A stretch of 5,694 nt of DNA from an uncultured Gammaproteobacteria bacterium (GTDB taxonomy: Bacteria > Pseudomonadota > Gammaproteobacteria > UBA9214), in contig CAJQOV010000135.1 of assembly GCA_905480065.1 (NCBI GenBank), forward strand, positions 1 through 5,694. Reading direction: 5' to 3'. Under the pieces are notes generated by a model. It was not told where the DNA came from, made no database searches, and saw nothing but the letters and a program-made list of their open reading frames with translations. The first letter of the stretch is position 1. Each line of letters starts with the position of its first letter. Position numbers and translations under genes: made by a program. This document shows, in pieces, positions 1-5,693 of the stretch.

Positions 1-115
1 CTACTACCATGATGACGGTATGACGCTGAAAACACTCGTCGACCAGCAGCTCTGGAAGTACGACACCGAGCATCAAGCCTGGTACATCTCTTCCCCGCCC
101 CCGGTTTTCAGATAA
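1..115 (+). CDS. C-terminal 37 codons of an unrecognised protein (5' end outside window)
   Basis: Codons run in frame from base 2 to a TAA at 113-115; the other two plus-strand frames hit stops within the first 30 bases, so this is the only open one. The visible tail is rich in Tyr, Trp, Asp and Gln and ends in a Trp-Tyr-Ile-Ser-Ser-Pro-Pro-Pro run followed by Val-Phe-Arg. This looks like the last strand of a soluble domain rather than a membrane segment. I do not recognise the family and assign no function. It lies about 43 nt upstream of djlA on the same strand with no terminator-like hairpin between them, so the two may share a transcript. That the frame is coding is likely; its identity is unknown. 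Confidence 0.6.
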   Translation, partial: YYHDDGMTLKTLVDQQLWKYDTEHQAWYISSPPPVFR

Positions 116-143
116 TGATGACGGGCAACAAATACCTGTCACA

Positions 144-147
144 GAGG
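144..147 (+). promoter_or_regulatory. Weak ribosome binding site of djlA
   Basis: GAGG lies 8 nt before an in-frame GTG (156) and 11 nt before the ATG (159). Spacing favours the GTG, while similarity to E. coli DjlA favours the ATG. The choice changes the protein by only one residue. Confidence 0.5.
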
Positions 148-158
148 CAATGTAAGTG

Positions 159-938
159 ATGGCATGGTGGGGCACACTGCTCGGCGGCACCCTGGGTTAC
201 ATGTTCGGTGGGCCACTGGGTGCCCTGCTGGGTGCGGCGCTGGGGCGTAATTTCGATCATGGCGTGAAGCTGAATTACCGGCAGGGGGAGTTTGATCCTG
301 GCCAGCAGGAGCGGGTGCAGGCGGCATTCTTCACCGCGACATTCTCGGTAATGGGGCAGGTAGCTAAATCCGATGGCAAGGTGACGCAGGATGAGATTGC
401 CGCAACGGAATCGATCATGTCACGCATGCAACTGGATTCCGGTCAGCGCAAGGCCGCCATCCGGCTGTTCAACCAGGGCAAGGAAACCGGGTTCCCGCTG
501 GACGCGGTACTCGCGCAGTTTCGGCAGGAATGTCACCGCCGGCGTAGCCTGGTGCAGATGTTCCTGGAAATCCAGATTGCCACCGCGATGGCTGACGGCA
601 AGCTGCACGCAGCGGAGCGCGATCTGCTCTACCACATCGGCGGGCAGCTGGGTTTTGACCGCAACAGCATAGAGCAGCTACTGCACCTGGCCGGACAGCC
701 CGGTGCTGCCACGCAGCGCGGCTTGCCACTGGCCGAGGCCTACGCCATGCTCGGTATGGACAGCAAGGCCAGCGACGCAGAGGTAAAAAAGGCATACCGC
801 CGCCTGATGAACCAGCATCACCCGGACAAGCTGATCGCCAAGGGACTGCCGCAGGAGATGATCCAGATCGCGACCGAGAAGACCCAGCAGATCAAGGCAG
901 CCTGGGAACAGATCAAGTCTGCGCGTGGCTTGAATTGA
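159..938 (+). CDS. djlA: DjlA, membrane-anchored DnaJ-like co-chaperone
   Basis: A 259-residue J-domain protein that, by family knowledge, stimulates DnaK ATPase at the cytoplasmic face of the inner membrane and in E. coli affects colanic-acid signalling through RcsC. The layout matches E. coli DjlA (271 aa): one N-terminal Gly/Leu-rich transmembrane segment (about residues 3-29); a TerB-like acidic helical domain (about 50-175) with 'FLEIQIATAMADGKLH' near 135-150; and a C-terminal J domain (about 190-259) with the essential HPD at 221-223 inside 'HHPDKLIAKGLPQEM'. The Gln/Gly-rich linker found in E. coli between TerB and J domains is nearly absent here. Start: ATG 159 gives Met-Ala-Trp-Trp-Gly, aligning with the E. 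coli start Met-Gln-Tyr-Trp-Gly. The adjacent GTG at 156 is in frame and sits 8 nt after GAGG (144-147), so it is a possible alternative. srkA follows after 52 nt, suggesting an operon. Confidence 0.95.
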   Translation: MAWWGTLLGGTLGYMFGGPLGALLGAALGRNFDHGVKLNYRQGEFDPGQQERVQAAFFTATFSVMGQVAKSDGKVTQDEIAATESIMSRMQLDSGQRKAAIRLFNQGKETGFPLDAVLAQFRQECHRRRSLVQMFLEIQIATAMADGKLHAAERDLLYHIGGQLGFDRNSIEQLLHLAGQPGAATQRGLPLAEAYAMLGMDSKASDAEVKKAYRRLMNQHHPDKLIAKGLPQEMIQIATEKTQQIKAAWEQIKSARGLN

Positions 939-977
939 ACCGCCAGGCTGGCAGCAGGCTTCACCCCGACCCGCCGC

Positions 978-989
978 GTTACCGGTAAC
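978..989. repeat. 12-bp perfect palindrome directly before srkA start
   Basis: GTTACCGGTAAC is its own reverse complement and ends one base before the srkA ATG. It could be an operator half-site pair or a small structure over the ribosome-binding region, which lacks a Shine-Dalgarno. A palindrome this long is expected by chance about once in a window of this size, so only its position makes it notable. Confidence 0.3.
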
Positions 990-990
990 C

Positions 991-1983
991 ATGGAACCCG
1001 CAGACCTTCCCGCAGCCGATTACGCAGGGCTCACGCCGGACGTGGTGCTCAATGCCGTTGATCAATGCGGACAGCGCACGGACGGACGGCTGCTGGCACT
1101 GAACAGCTACGAAAACCGTGTGTACCAGGTCGGCATCGAGGATGGCAAACCGCTGATCGCGAAATTTTACCGGCCGGGACGCTGGAGCGATGCGGCCATC
1201 CTGGAAGAACACACCTTCAGCCTGGAACTGGCGGAGCAGGAATTGCCGGTCGTCGCACCCCTGCAACTGGATGGCTCTACACTGCTGCATGCCGGCGGCT
1301 ATCGTTTTGCGTTGTACCCGCGCCAGGGTGGCCACTGGCCGGAACTCAACAGCGCGGCCGAGCGCGAATGGATCGGACGCCTGCTGGGACGCCTGCACGC
1401 AGTGGGCGCGACCCGCGCGTTCCGGCACCGCCCGGAAATCGATATCGAGAGCTTTGGCTGGCAATCCCGCGCCTATCTGCTCGAGCATGACTTTCTTCCT
1501 GCACATATCCAGACCGCTTACCGAACACTGTCCGAAGACCTGCTGCAACAGATCGAATCACAGCAGGCCGCGGCCGGACAGCCGCGCAAGATCCGCCTGC
1601 ACGGCGATTGCCATCCCGGCAATATCCTGTGGGCCGATGACGGGCCACATTTCGTGGATCTTGATGATTGTCGCAGCGGACCGGCAATCCAGGATTTATG
1701 GATGCTGCTGTCTGGTGAACGGCATGAAATGCAGATACAGATGGCAGACATCGTGCTTGGCTATGAGCAGTTTTTTCACTTCAATGACCGGGAACTGCAA
1801 CTGATCGAGGCGCTGCGAACCCTGCGCATGATTCACTATGCAGCCTGGCTGGCACGGCGCTGGAGCGATCCCGCATTCCCATATGCATTTCCGTGGTTCA
1901 ACAGTCCGCGCTACTGGGAAGATCACATCCTTGCCTTGCGCGAGCAGGCAAGCTTGCTGAATGAACCGCCACTGGTGATCTAG
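991..1983 (+). CDS. srkA: SrkA, stress response Ser/Thr protein kinase (YihE/RdoA)
   Basis: A 330-residue protein matching E. coli SrkA (328 aa) along its full length. SrkA is a cytoplasmic, eukaryotic-like Ser/Thr kinase of the aminoglycoside phosphotransferase fold; in E. coli it protects cells from stress-induced death and is controlled by Cpx. Visible landmarks are 'LNSYENRVYQ' (37-46), whose Ser39 corresponds to the conserved Ser36 of E. coli; Lys58 in 'AKFYRP' as candidate ATP-contacting lysine; the catalytic loop 'HGDCHPGN' (204-211) with Asp206 and Asn211; and the metal-binding 'FVDLDD' (221-226) with Asp223. 'PAIQDLWMLL', 'AWLARRWSDPAFP' and the C-terminal 'EPPL' are also SrkA-typical. 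The kinase should therefore be active. The ATG at 991 gives the family length; no Shine-Dalgarno is visible, and a 12-bp palindrome abuts the start. In E. coli srkA pairs with dsbA; here it follows djlA, a different arrangement. Probably co-transcribed with djlA. Confidence 0.96.
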   Translation: MEPADLPAADYAGLTPDVVLNAVDQCGQRTDGRLLALNSYENRVYQVGIEDGKPLIAKFYRPGRWSDAAILEEHTFSLELAEQELPVVAPLQLDGSTLLHAGGYRFALYPRQGGHWPELNSAAEREWIGRLLGRLHAVGATRAFRHRPEIDIESFGWQSRAYLLEHDFLPAHIQTAYRTLSEDLLQQIESQQAAAGQPRKIRLHGDCHPGNILWADDGPHFVDLDDCRSGPAIQDLWMLLSGERHEMQIQMADIVLGYEQFFHFNDRELQLIEALRTLRMIHYAAWLARRWSDPAFPYAFPWFNSPRYWEDHILALREQASLLNEPPLVI

Positions 1984-2020
1984 CAACGCAGAGAGTAACG
2001 GAGATGATGTGCTTCATACG

Positions 2021-2047
2021 GTCATTCCCGCGCAGGCGGAAACCCGG
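2021..2047. repeat. Palindromic intergenic repeat, copy 1 (degenerate, dRS3-like)
   Basis: A 27-nt unit starting GTCATTCCCGCGCAGGCGG. It matches copy 2 at 23 of 27 positions without gaps. The right arm has decayed (CGGAAAC instead of CGGGAAT), so only 5 of 7 stem pairs remain. The core resembles the dRS3 element of Neisseria (ATTCCC-N8-GGGAAT) and similar GTCATTCCC repeats scattered through many proteobacterial genomes. It lies 37 nt after the srkA stop. Confidence 0.75.
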
Positions 2048-2064
2048 GAGGATGCGCTTCTGTT

Positions 2065-2091
2065 GTCATTCCCGAGCAGGCGGGAATCCAG
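2065..2091. repeat. Palindromic intergenic repeat, copy 2 (intact, dRS3-like)
   Basis: A 27-nt unit with perfect 7-bp arms ATTCCCG (2068-2074) and CGGGAAT (2081-2087) around a 6-nt loop, flanked by GTC and CCAG. It has the same orientation as copy 1, with 44 nt from start to start. It fits the dRS3 core ATTCCC-N8-GGGAAT exactly. In RNA it could form a hairpin that stabilises or ends the srkA message, but no T-run follows, so it is not a canonical Rho-independent terminator. Confidence 0.8.
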
Positions 2092-2110
2092 ATGAAACTT
2101 GTGAAGATTG

Positions 2111-2116
2111 TATAAA
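2111..2116 (+). promoter_or_regulatory. Possible -10 element for the DUF1304 gene
   Basis: TATAAA is the best -10-like hexamer in the 214-nt gap ahead of the DUF1304 gene. No convincing -35 hexamer sits 16-18 nt upstream; that space is taken by the end of repeat copy 2. If used, the transcript would begin near 2123 with a leader of about 75 nt. Confidence 0.25.
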
Positions 2117-2167
2117 CAGGTCACACAACCCGGCGTCATTGTGGTTCGTCAGCGCGGAAATGACCTG
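2117..2167. repeat. Inverted repeat in the DUF1304 leader
   Basis: CAGGTCA (2117-2123) pairs perfectly with TGACCTG (2161-2167). Nested inside is a second 5-bp pair, CACAA (2124-2128) with TTGTG (2139-2143). The distal arm ends 17 nt before the AAGGAG ribosome site. It could be a regulator site or a leader hairpin; no family can be named. Confidence 0.35.
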
Positions 2168-2184
2168 AACAGTACCTGCCCGCC

Positions 2185-2190
2185 AAGGAG
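2185..2190 (+). promoter_or_regulatory. Strong ribosome binding site fixing the GTG start at 2198
   Basis: AAGGAG ends 7 nt before the GTG at 2198. This is the only good Shine-Dalgarno in the window and it excludes the longer frame that opens at a TTG at 2108. Confidence 0.85.
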
Positions 2191-2197
2191 TAAACCC

Positions 2198-2554
2198 GTG
2201 CTCGCAACGATCGCCGTAATCCTGGTTGCCGTCCTGCATATAGTGTTCCTGGTGCTGGAGATGTTTCTCTGGAAACGCCCGGTCGGGCAGCGGATTTTCG
2301 GTGTGAGCAGTGAATTCGCCGGACAAAGTGCGGCGCTTGCCGCCAACCAGGGACTGTATAACGGGTTTATTGCTGCCGGACTGCTGCTCGGCCTGACCAG
2401 TCCGCAGCAATACCAGCACAGCATTGTGTTCCTGCTGGTTTGCGCAATACTCGCCGGGGTGTTCGGCGCAATCACTGCGAAGCGCTCGATTCTATGGATC
2501 CAGGCTGCCCCGGCCGCTATCGCCTTGCTGCTGTGGCTGCGCTATCCGCAGTAA
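2198..2554 (+). CDS. DUF1304 family small integral membrane protein
   Basis: A 118-residue, very hydrophobic protein. Four membrane helices are visible at about residues 3-24, 51-67, 74-92 and 97-114. Features I associate with DUF1304 are an N-terminal helix running into 'LEMFLW' (20-25), a short loop with 'KRPVGQRIFG', the signature 'NQGLYNGFIAAGL' (50-62), and a total length near 120 residues. The function of the family is not established and I do not assign one. The start is GTG 2198, set by AAGGAG at 2185-2190; the frame stays open upstream to a TTG at 2108, but the extra 30 residues are polar, unlike the family, and lack a ribosome site. The gene stands apart from srkA (214 nt) and is tail-to-tail with the cyclic-di-GMP gene with one base between the stops, so the two transcripts must overlap if neither ends inside a coding region. 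Confidence 0.88.
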   Translation: MLATIAVILVAVLHIVFLVLEMFLWKRPVGQRIFGVSSEFAGQSAALAANQGLYNGFIAAGLLLGLTSPQQYQHSIVFLLVCAILAGVFGAITAKRSILWIQAAPAAIALLLWLRYPQ

Positions 2555-2555
2555 T

Positions 2556-5429
2556 TCAGGCTGACCGCTCTGCGTTCTGGCCGACAGTGCTGAGCGCCAC
2601 CGGCTTTGCAACGGCATAGCCCTGCGCATAGTCAACGCCCAGTTCCCTGAGCATGCGCAGGATCTGGTCGTTGCGGGCAAACTCCGCAATGGTCCGGGTA
2701 CCAAGCACCTTGCCAAGCTGCTGGATAGCGCTGACCATGGCAAAGTCCACCTCGTCGGTGTCCATATCGCGCACAAAGGCGCCGTCGATCTTCAGATAAT
2801 CGACCGGCAGATTTTTCAGGTAGGCGAATGAACTCAGGCCGCTGCCAAAATCATCGAGCGCGAAATGACAGCCCTGGTGGCGCAGCTCCCGGATAAAATT
2901 ACCCGCTGCGGACAGGTTGGAAACGGCGGCCGTTTCGGTAATCTCAAAACACAGCACCTGCGGAGGAATGTCGTACTTGCGCATCTCTGCCTTGATGTGA
3001 CTAAGCAGCCTGGCATCGGTAATCGACATGCCTGAAAGATTAATGGACAGAATGTCGTTCCCGGTGGCCTGGCCGGATGCCACGTATGTCTCATACCAGC
3101 CCAGGCTGTGACTGACTACCCAGCGATCGAGTTTATTGATCAGATTGTAGCGCTCCGCAGCGGGCAGGAACTTGTCCGGCATGATCAGTGTGCCATCCTC
3201 ACCCAGCATGCGCACCAGCACCTCGACATGCAAACCATGCTGGGCCTGTTCAGACAACGGCCTGATTTCCTGGCAGTAGAGCACCAGCCGGTCGGAATCG
3301 ATCGCCTCGGACACTCTCGATACCCACTGCATCTCGTCCTGGCGACGCTGCAATTCGGCGTCATCGGACTGGTAAATGTGATACCGACTCCCGCCACGTT
3401 CCTTGGCCGCATGACAGGCCAGGTCTGCCTCGCTCATAATGTGCGTCGCACTTCCGCAGCCCGGCTTGACCTGGGCCACACCGACACTGGCATTGACCTC
3501 GAAAATCCGTCCGCTGTTGGAAAATCTCAGCGCGTGCAAGGCAACCATAATCTCCTCGACTACTTTTGTGGCACTGACCAGCGTGCAGTTCTTCATCAGG
3601 ACGCCAAACTCGTCACCTCCAAGACGGGCAATGATGTCCGAATCACGCATGGTACTTCTTAGCAGGTCGGCAACCTGGCACAGCAGGCGGTCACCCGCCT
3701 CGTGTGCGCAGGTATCGTTGATCACCTTGAGCTGATCGATGTCCAGCGTGCATAGCACGTGGCTATCCCCGTTTTGTTCGGCACCGGCAATGGAATATCC
3801 GAGCTGCACCTCGAACTCGGTACGATTCCACAGCCCGGTCAGGGCGTCGTGGGTTGCCTGGTAGGATATGGTGCGCTCCATTGAACGTGCCCGGGTCATA
3901 TCGTGAAATACCAGGATTGCACCCAGTGATGTCCCCGGTGAACTGAGTATCGGCGACACCGAAAAACGCACCGAGAGTTTCTCTCCGTCACGCCGGCATA
4001 TCACGCTGTCGTTGCGGGACTCGATGGTTTCACCCAGAACCAGGCAACGGCTGATCGGATCGGAATGCATGGATTGATCCTGGCCGGGTGTATCCGATTC
4101 TGCCTCGTCCAGCAAGAACACCCTTGACACCGGCATACCGCGCGCCACGTGGCCGTCCCAACCGGTCAACGACTCGGCACTTGGATTCATGTATTCGATC
4201 TGTCCGTTTACATCCGTGGTAATCACCGCATCGGCGATGGAATGCAGCGTTACCAGGGCGCGCTCCTTCGCCTGCTGCAACTCGAATTCGGAAAACTTTC
4301 TCTCGGTAATATCGAGCAGATAGCCCAGGTAATGTAACAACTCGCCGTCCTCATTGCGGACCGGTACCGTGTAGTCATATACCCAGTGGATGGACCCGTC
4401 CGCACCGATCAGTCGATAGTCGATACTGACGGACGGCAATCCGCAGCGACCGGAGAAAAATTCCGACTCCTCAACGCGCTGCAGGTCGGCGGGATGGATC
4501 AGGTCGGAAAATCTGGTCGCACGCCGGACCAGGTCAGTGGCATCATAGCCAAACTGGGCAATGGTCTCGGAGACAGATTCGATGGGCCAGCCGCTTGTGC
4601 ACGACCACCGGAACATCACCACCGGACCATTGGTGAACAGTTGCTGATCGGTACGCAGGTTTTTCTCCACCGCCTTGCGCTCAACGATTTCTTTCTCAAG
4701 CCTGAGATTTGTATTACGCATCTCATCCAGCAGGCTGTCATTCGACTTGCGCAGGTGCAGCAACTGTACCGCATGCACGTTGTAATTCCTCGCAATCATC
4801 AGCAATCCTGCGGCAAACAGCATCAGCATCAAGCCGAGATTGTTTTGCATGTGGTCACTGTAAACCAGCATAAACTGCGCGGGGATCAGGATTGCCGGCA
4901 CCAGGAACGCGACGTACACCGCCAGGTTCACAGCGTAGGAGGAGATTGCGCCGGCAACTACACCGGCAAGACTCATCAGTGCCAGGGTTTGGTATTCAAC
5001 CGGCCAGGAGAAACTGAAGATCGAACCGATGCAGCCCCAGACGACACCGGCCACAAAGCTTCCGGCAAAGAACAGCAACATCCATGCCGGCCGCTGGCGT
5101 TGATCGTCGCCGGCCTTGCGATAACGCACCACCAGCAGCAACCGGGCCATGCTCTGCACTGCCTGCGCAGCCAGCCAAAGCAGCAGTTGTTCGTGAGCCG
5201 CGACCGGCCACAGCCCCACAGTTACCAGCAGCGAAAGGACGAAGGCGGCGACAATGGAAGTCGGTGCCTGCCGGTAAATCAGTTCGACCTGCTGGGTTTC
5301 GATATCGGAATCAAACACGTTAATTTCGCTAAACGTGTCTGGCTGTAGCGCCCGGGGTTCCGGCAGCTCGCGGTACAGACGCCGGTCAGCCATGCCCGGC
5401 CAACCGCGCGCGATACCGGCCAATGGCAC
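2556..5429 (-). CDS. Membrane-bound PAS-PAS-GGDEF-EAL cyclic-di-GMP synthase/phosphodiesterase
   Basis: A 957-residue enzyme expected to make and/or degrade the second messenger c-di-GMP at the inner membrane. In order: a polar N-terminus (1-57); about six hydrophobic helices (roughly 58-213) of a sensor region I cannot assign to a named MASE type; a probable coiled coil (226-260); PAS 1 (about 261-378, ending 'YLLDITERK'); PAS 2 (about 388-516); GGDEF (about 520-686); EAL (about 700-948). GGDEF is intact at 604-608, with the inhibitory-site motif RDSD at 595-598 exactly five residues before it. The EAL signature reads EVL (736-738). Asn797, Glu829, Asp859-Asp860, Lys880, Glu916 and Gln936 occupy the usual catalytic positions, so both activities are possible. 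The GTG at 5429 is the first start after an in-frame TAG; ATG 5393 (codon 13) is equally plausible. Neither has a Shine-Dalgarno. A sigma-28-like promoter lies about 60 nt upstream. Confidence 0.93.
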   Translation of the reverse strand: MPLAGIARGWPGMADRRLYRELPEPRALQPDTFSEINVFDSDIETQQVELIYRQAPTSIVAAFVLSLLVTVGLWPVAAHEQLLLWLAAQAVQSMARLLLVVRYRKAGDDQRQRPAWMLLFFAGSFVAGVVWGCIGSIFSFSWPVEYQTLALMSLAGVVAGAISSYAVNLAVYVAFLVPAILIPAQFMLVYSDHMQNNLGLMLMLFAAGLLMIARNYNVHAVQLLHLRKSNDSLLDEMRNTNLRLEKEIVERKAVEKNLRTDQQLFTNGPVVMFRWSCTSGWPIESVSETIAQFGYDATDLVRRATRFSDLIHPADLQRVEESEFFSGRCGLPSVSIDYRLIGADGSIHWVYDYTVPVRNEDGELLHYLGYLLDITERKFSEFELQQAKERALVTLHSIADAVITTDVNGQIEYMNPSAESLTGWDGHVARGMPVSRVFLLDEAESDTPGQDQSMHSDPISRCLVLGETIESRNDSVICRRDGEKLSVRFSVSPILSSPGTSLGAILVFHDMTRARSMERTISYQATHDALTGLWNRTEFEVQLGYSIAGAEQNGDSHVLCTLDIDQLKVINDTCAHEAGDRLLCQVADLLRSTMRDSDIIARLGGDEFGVLMKNCTLVSATKVVEEIMVALHALRFSNSGRIFEVNASVGVAQVKPGCGSATHIMSEADLACHAAKERGGSRYHIYQSDDAELQRRQDEMQWVSRVSEAIDSDRLVLYCQEIRPLSEQAQHGLHVEVLVRMLGEDGTLIMPDKFLPAAERYNLINKLDRWVVSHSLGWYETYVASGQATGNDILSINLSGMSITDARLLSHIKAEMRKYDIPPQVLCFEITETAAVSNLSAAGNFIRELRHQGCHFALDDFGSGLSSFAYLKNLPVDYLKIDGAFVRDMDTDEVDFAMVSAIQQLGKVLGTRTIAEFARNDQILRMLRELGVDYAQGYAVAKPVALSTVGQNAERSA

Positions 5430-5481
5430 CGGCCGGGGCCGCTAGCCATGCTGTAATCCCGCGGAAAACATCAACTTTCAT
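5386..5481 (-). other. Candidate 31-codon leader reading frame overlapping the start of the GGDEF-EAL gene
   Basis: An ATG at 5481-5479 lies within a few bases of the predicted transcript start, so it would be read almost leaderless. It runs 31 codons to a TGA at 5388-5386. This stop is three bases past the internal ATG (5393-5391) of the large gene, in a different frame, giving an ATGGCTGA overlap typical of translational coupling. The peptide begins Met-Lys-Val-Asp-Val-Phe and is rich in Ala, Gly and Arg. It resembles nothing I know, and may be chance. Confidence 0.2.
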
Positions 5482-5488
5482 ATCCCTG

Positions 5489-5515
5489 TTATCGGAATAA
5501 CCGGGGTAAAAATTA
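5489..5515 (-). promoter_or_regulatory. Sigma-28 (FliA)-type promoter of the GGDEF-EAL gene
   Basis: On the minus strand TAATTTTT (5515-5508) is followed after exactly 11 nt by TCCGATAA (5496-5489). The FliA consensus is TAAAGTTT-N11-GCCGATAA, so 13 of 16 positions match with exact spacing, including seven of eight in the diagnostic -10. Transcription would begin near 5481-5484, about 52 nt before the GTG start. The match is seen in the sequence; its use by FliA is inferred. Confidence 0.65.
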
Positions 5516-5639
5516 AATCGGCACAAGTTGCCGCAAGTGCAGGCCCCGGGGCAACGGTCGGAACACCCGTTAGTTCATATATCTTACTGTTTTATTTGTT
5601 TTTTTAATCGATCTGCGTTGGCCTGCATGCGGCCCCGGA

Positions 5640-5693
5640 TCACTGCAGCCCGTTGCGTCCCGGACTGCCGAACCTGTCACCCAGGCGTTGCCA
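5640..5693 (-). CDS. Possible last 17 codons of a gene entering from the right
   Basis: In the minus-strand frame starting at 5693 there are 17 codons ending in Gly-Leu-Gln and a TGA at 5642-5640, with a polar composition plausible for a protein C-terminus (Trp-Gln-Arg-Leu-Gly-Asp-Arg-Phe-Gly). One other minus-strand frame and at least one plus-strand frame are also open here, so this is a weak call. No family is recognisable. Confidence 0.2.
   Translation of the reverse strand, partial: WQRLGDRFGSPGRNGLQ

Noticed and set aside
979..1548. A 189-codon minus-strand frame across the start of srkA
   Set aside because: It is antisense to a full-length, well-matched srkA and has no recognisable domain.
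2021..2091. The two palindromic units as a short CRISPR array
   Set aside because: There are only two copies, with a 17-nt interval between them, one copy is degenerate, and no cas gene is present. The core fits the dispersed dRS3-type repeat instead.
2108..2197. A 30-codon N-terminal extension of the DUF1304 protein from a TTG
   Set aside because: The extension is polar and unlike the family, there is no ribosome site before the TTG, and AAGGAG is correctly spaced before GTG 2198.
3108..3662. A 184-codon plus-strand open frame opposite the GGDEF/EAL junction
   Set aside because: It is the reverse complement of conserved GGDEF and EAL coding sequence and has no family features of its own.
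4386..5348. A 320-codon plus-strand open frame opposite the c-di-GMP gene
   Set aside because: It is antisense to a gene with clear membrane, PAS and GGDEF domains, is rich in Gln, His and Arg with no recognisable domain, and has no ribosome site. It is a shadow of the GC-rich codon pattern.
5568..5610. T-rich tract as a Rho-independent terminator on the plus strand
   Set aside because: No GC-rich hairpin precedes the T-run, and no plus-strand gene ends nearby.
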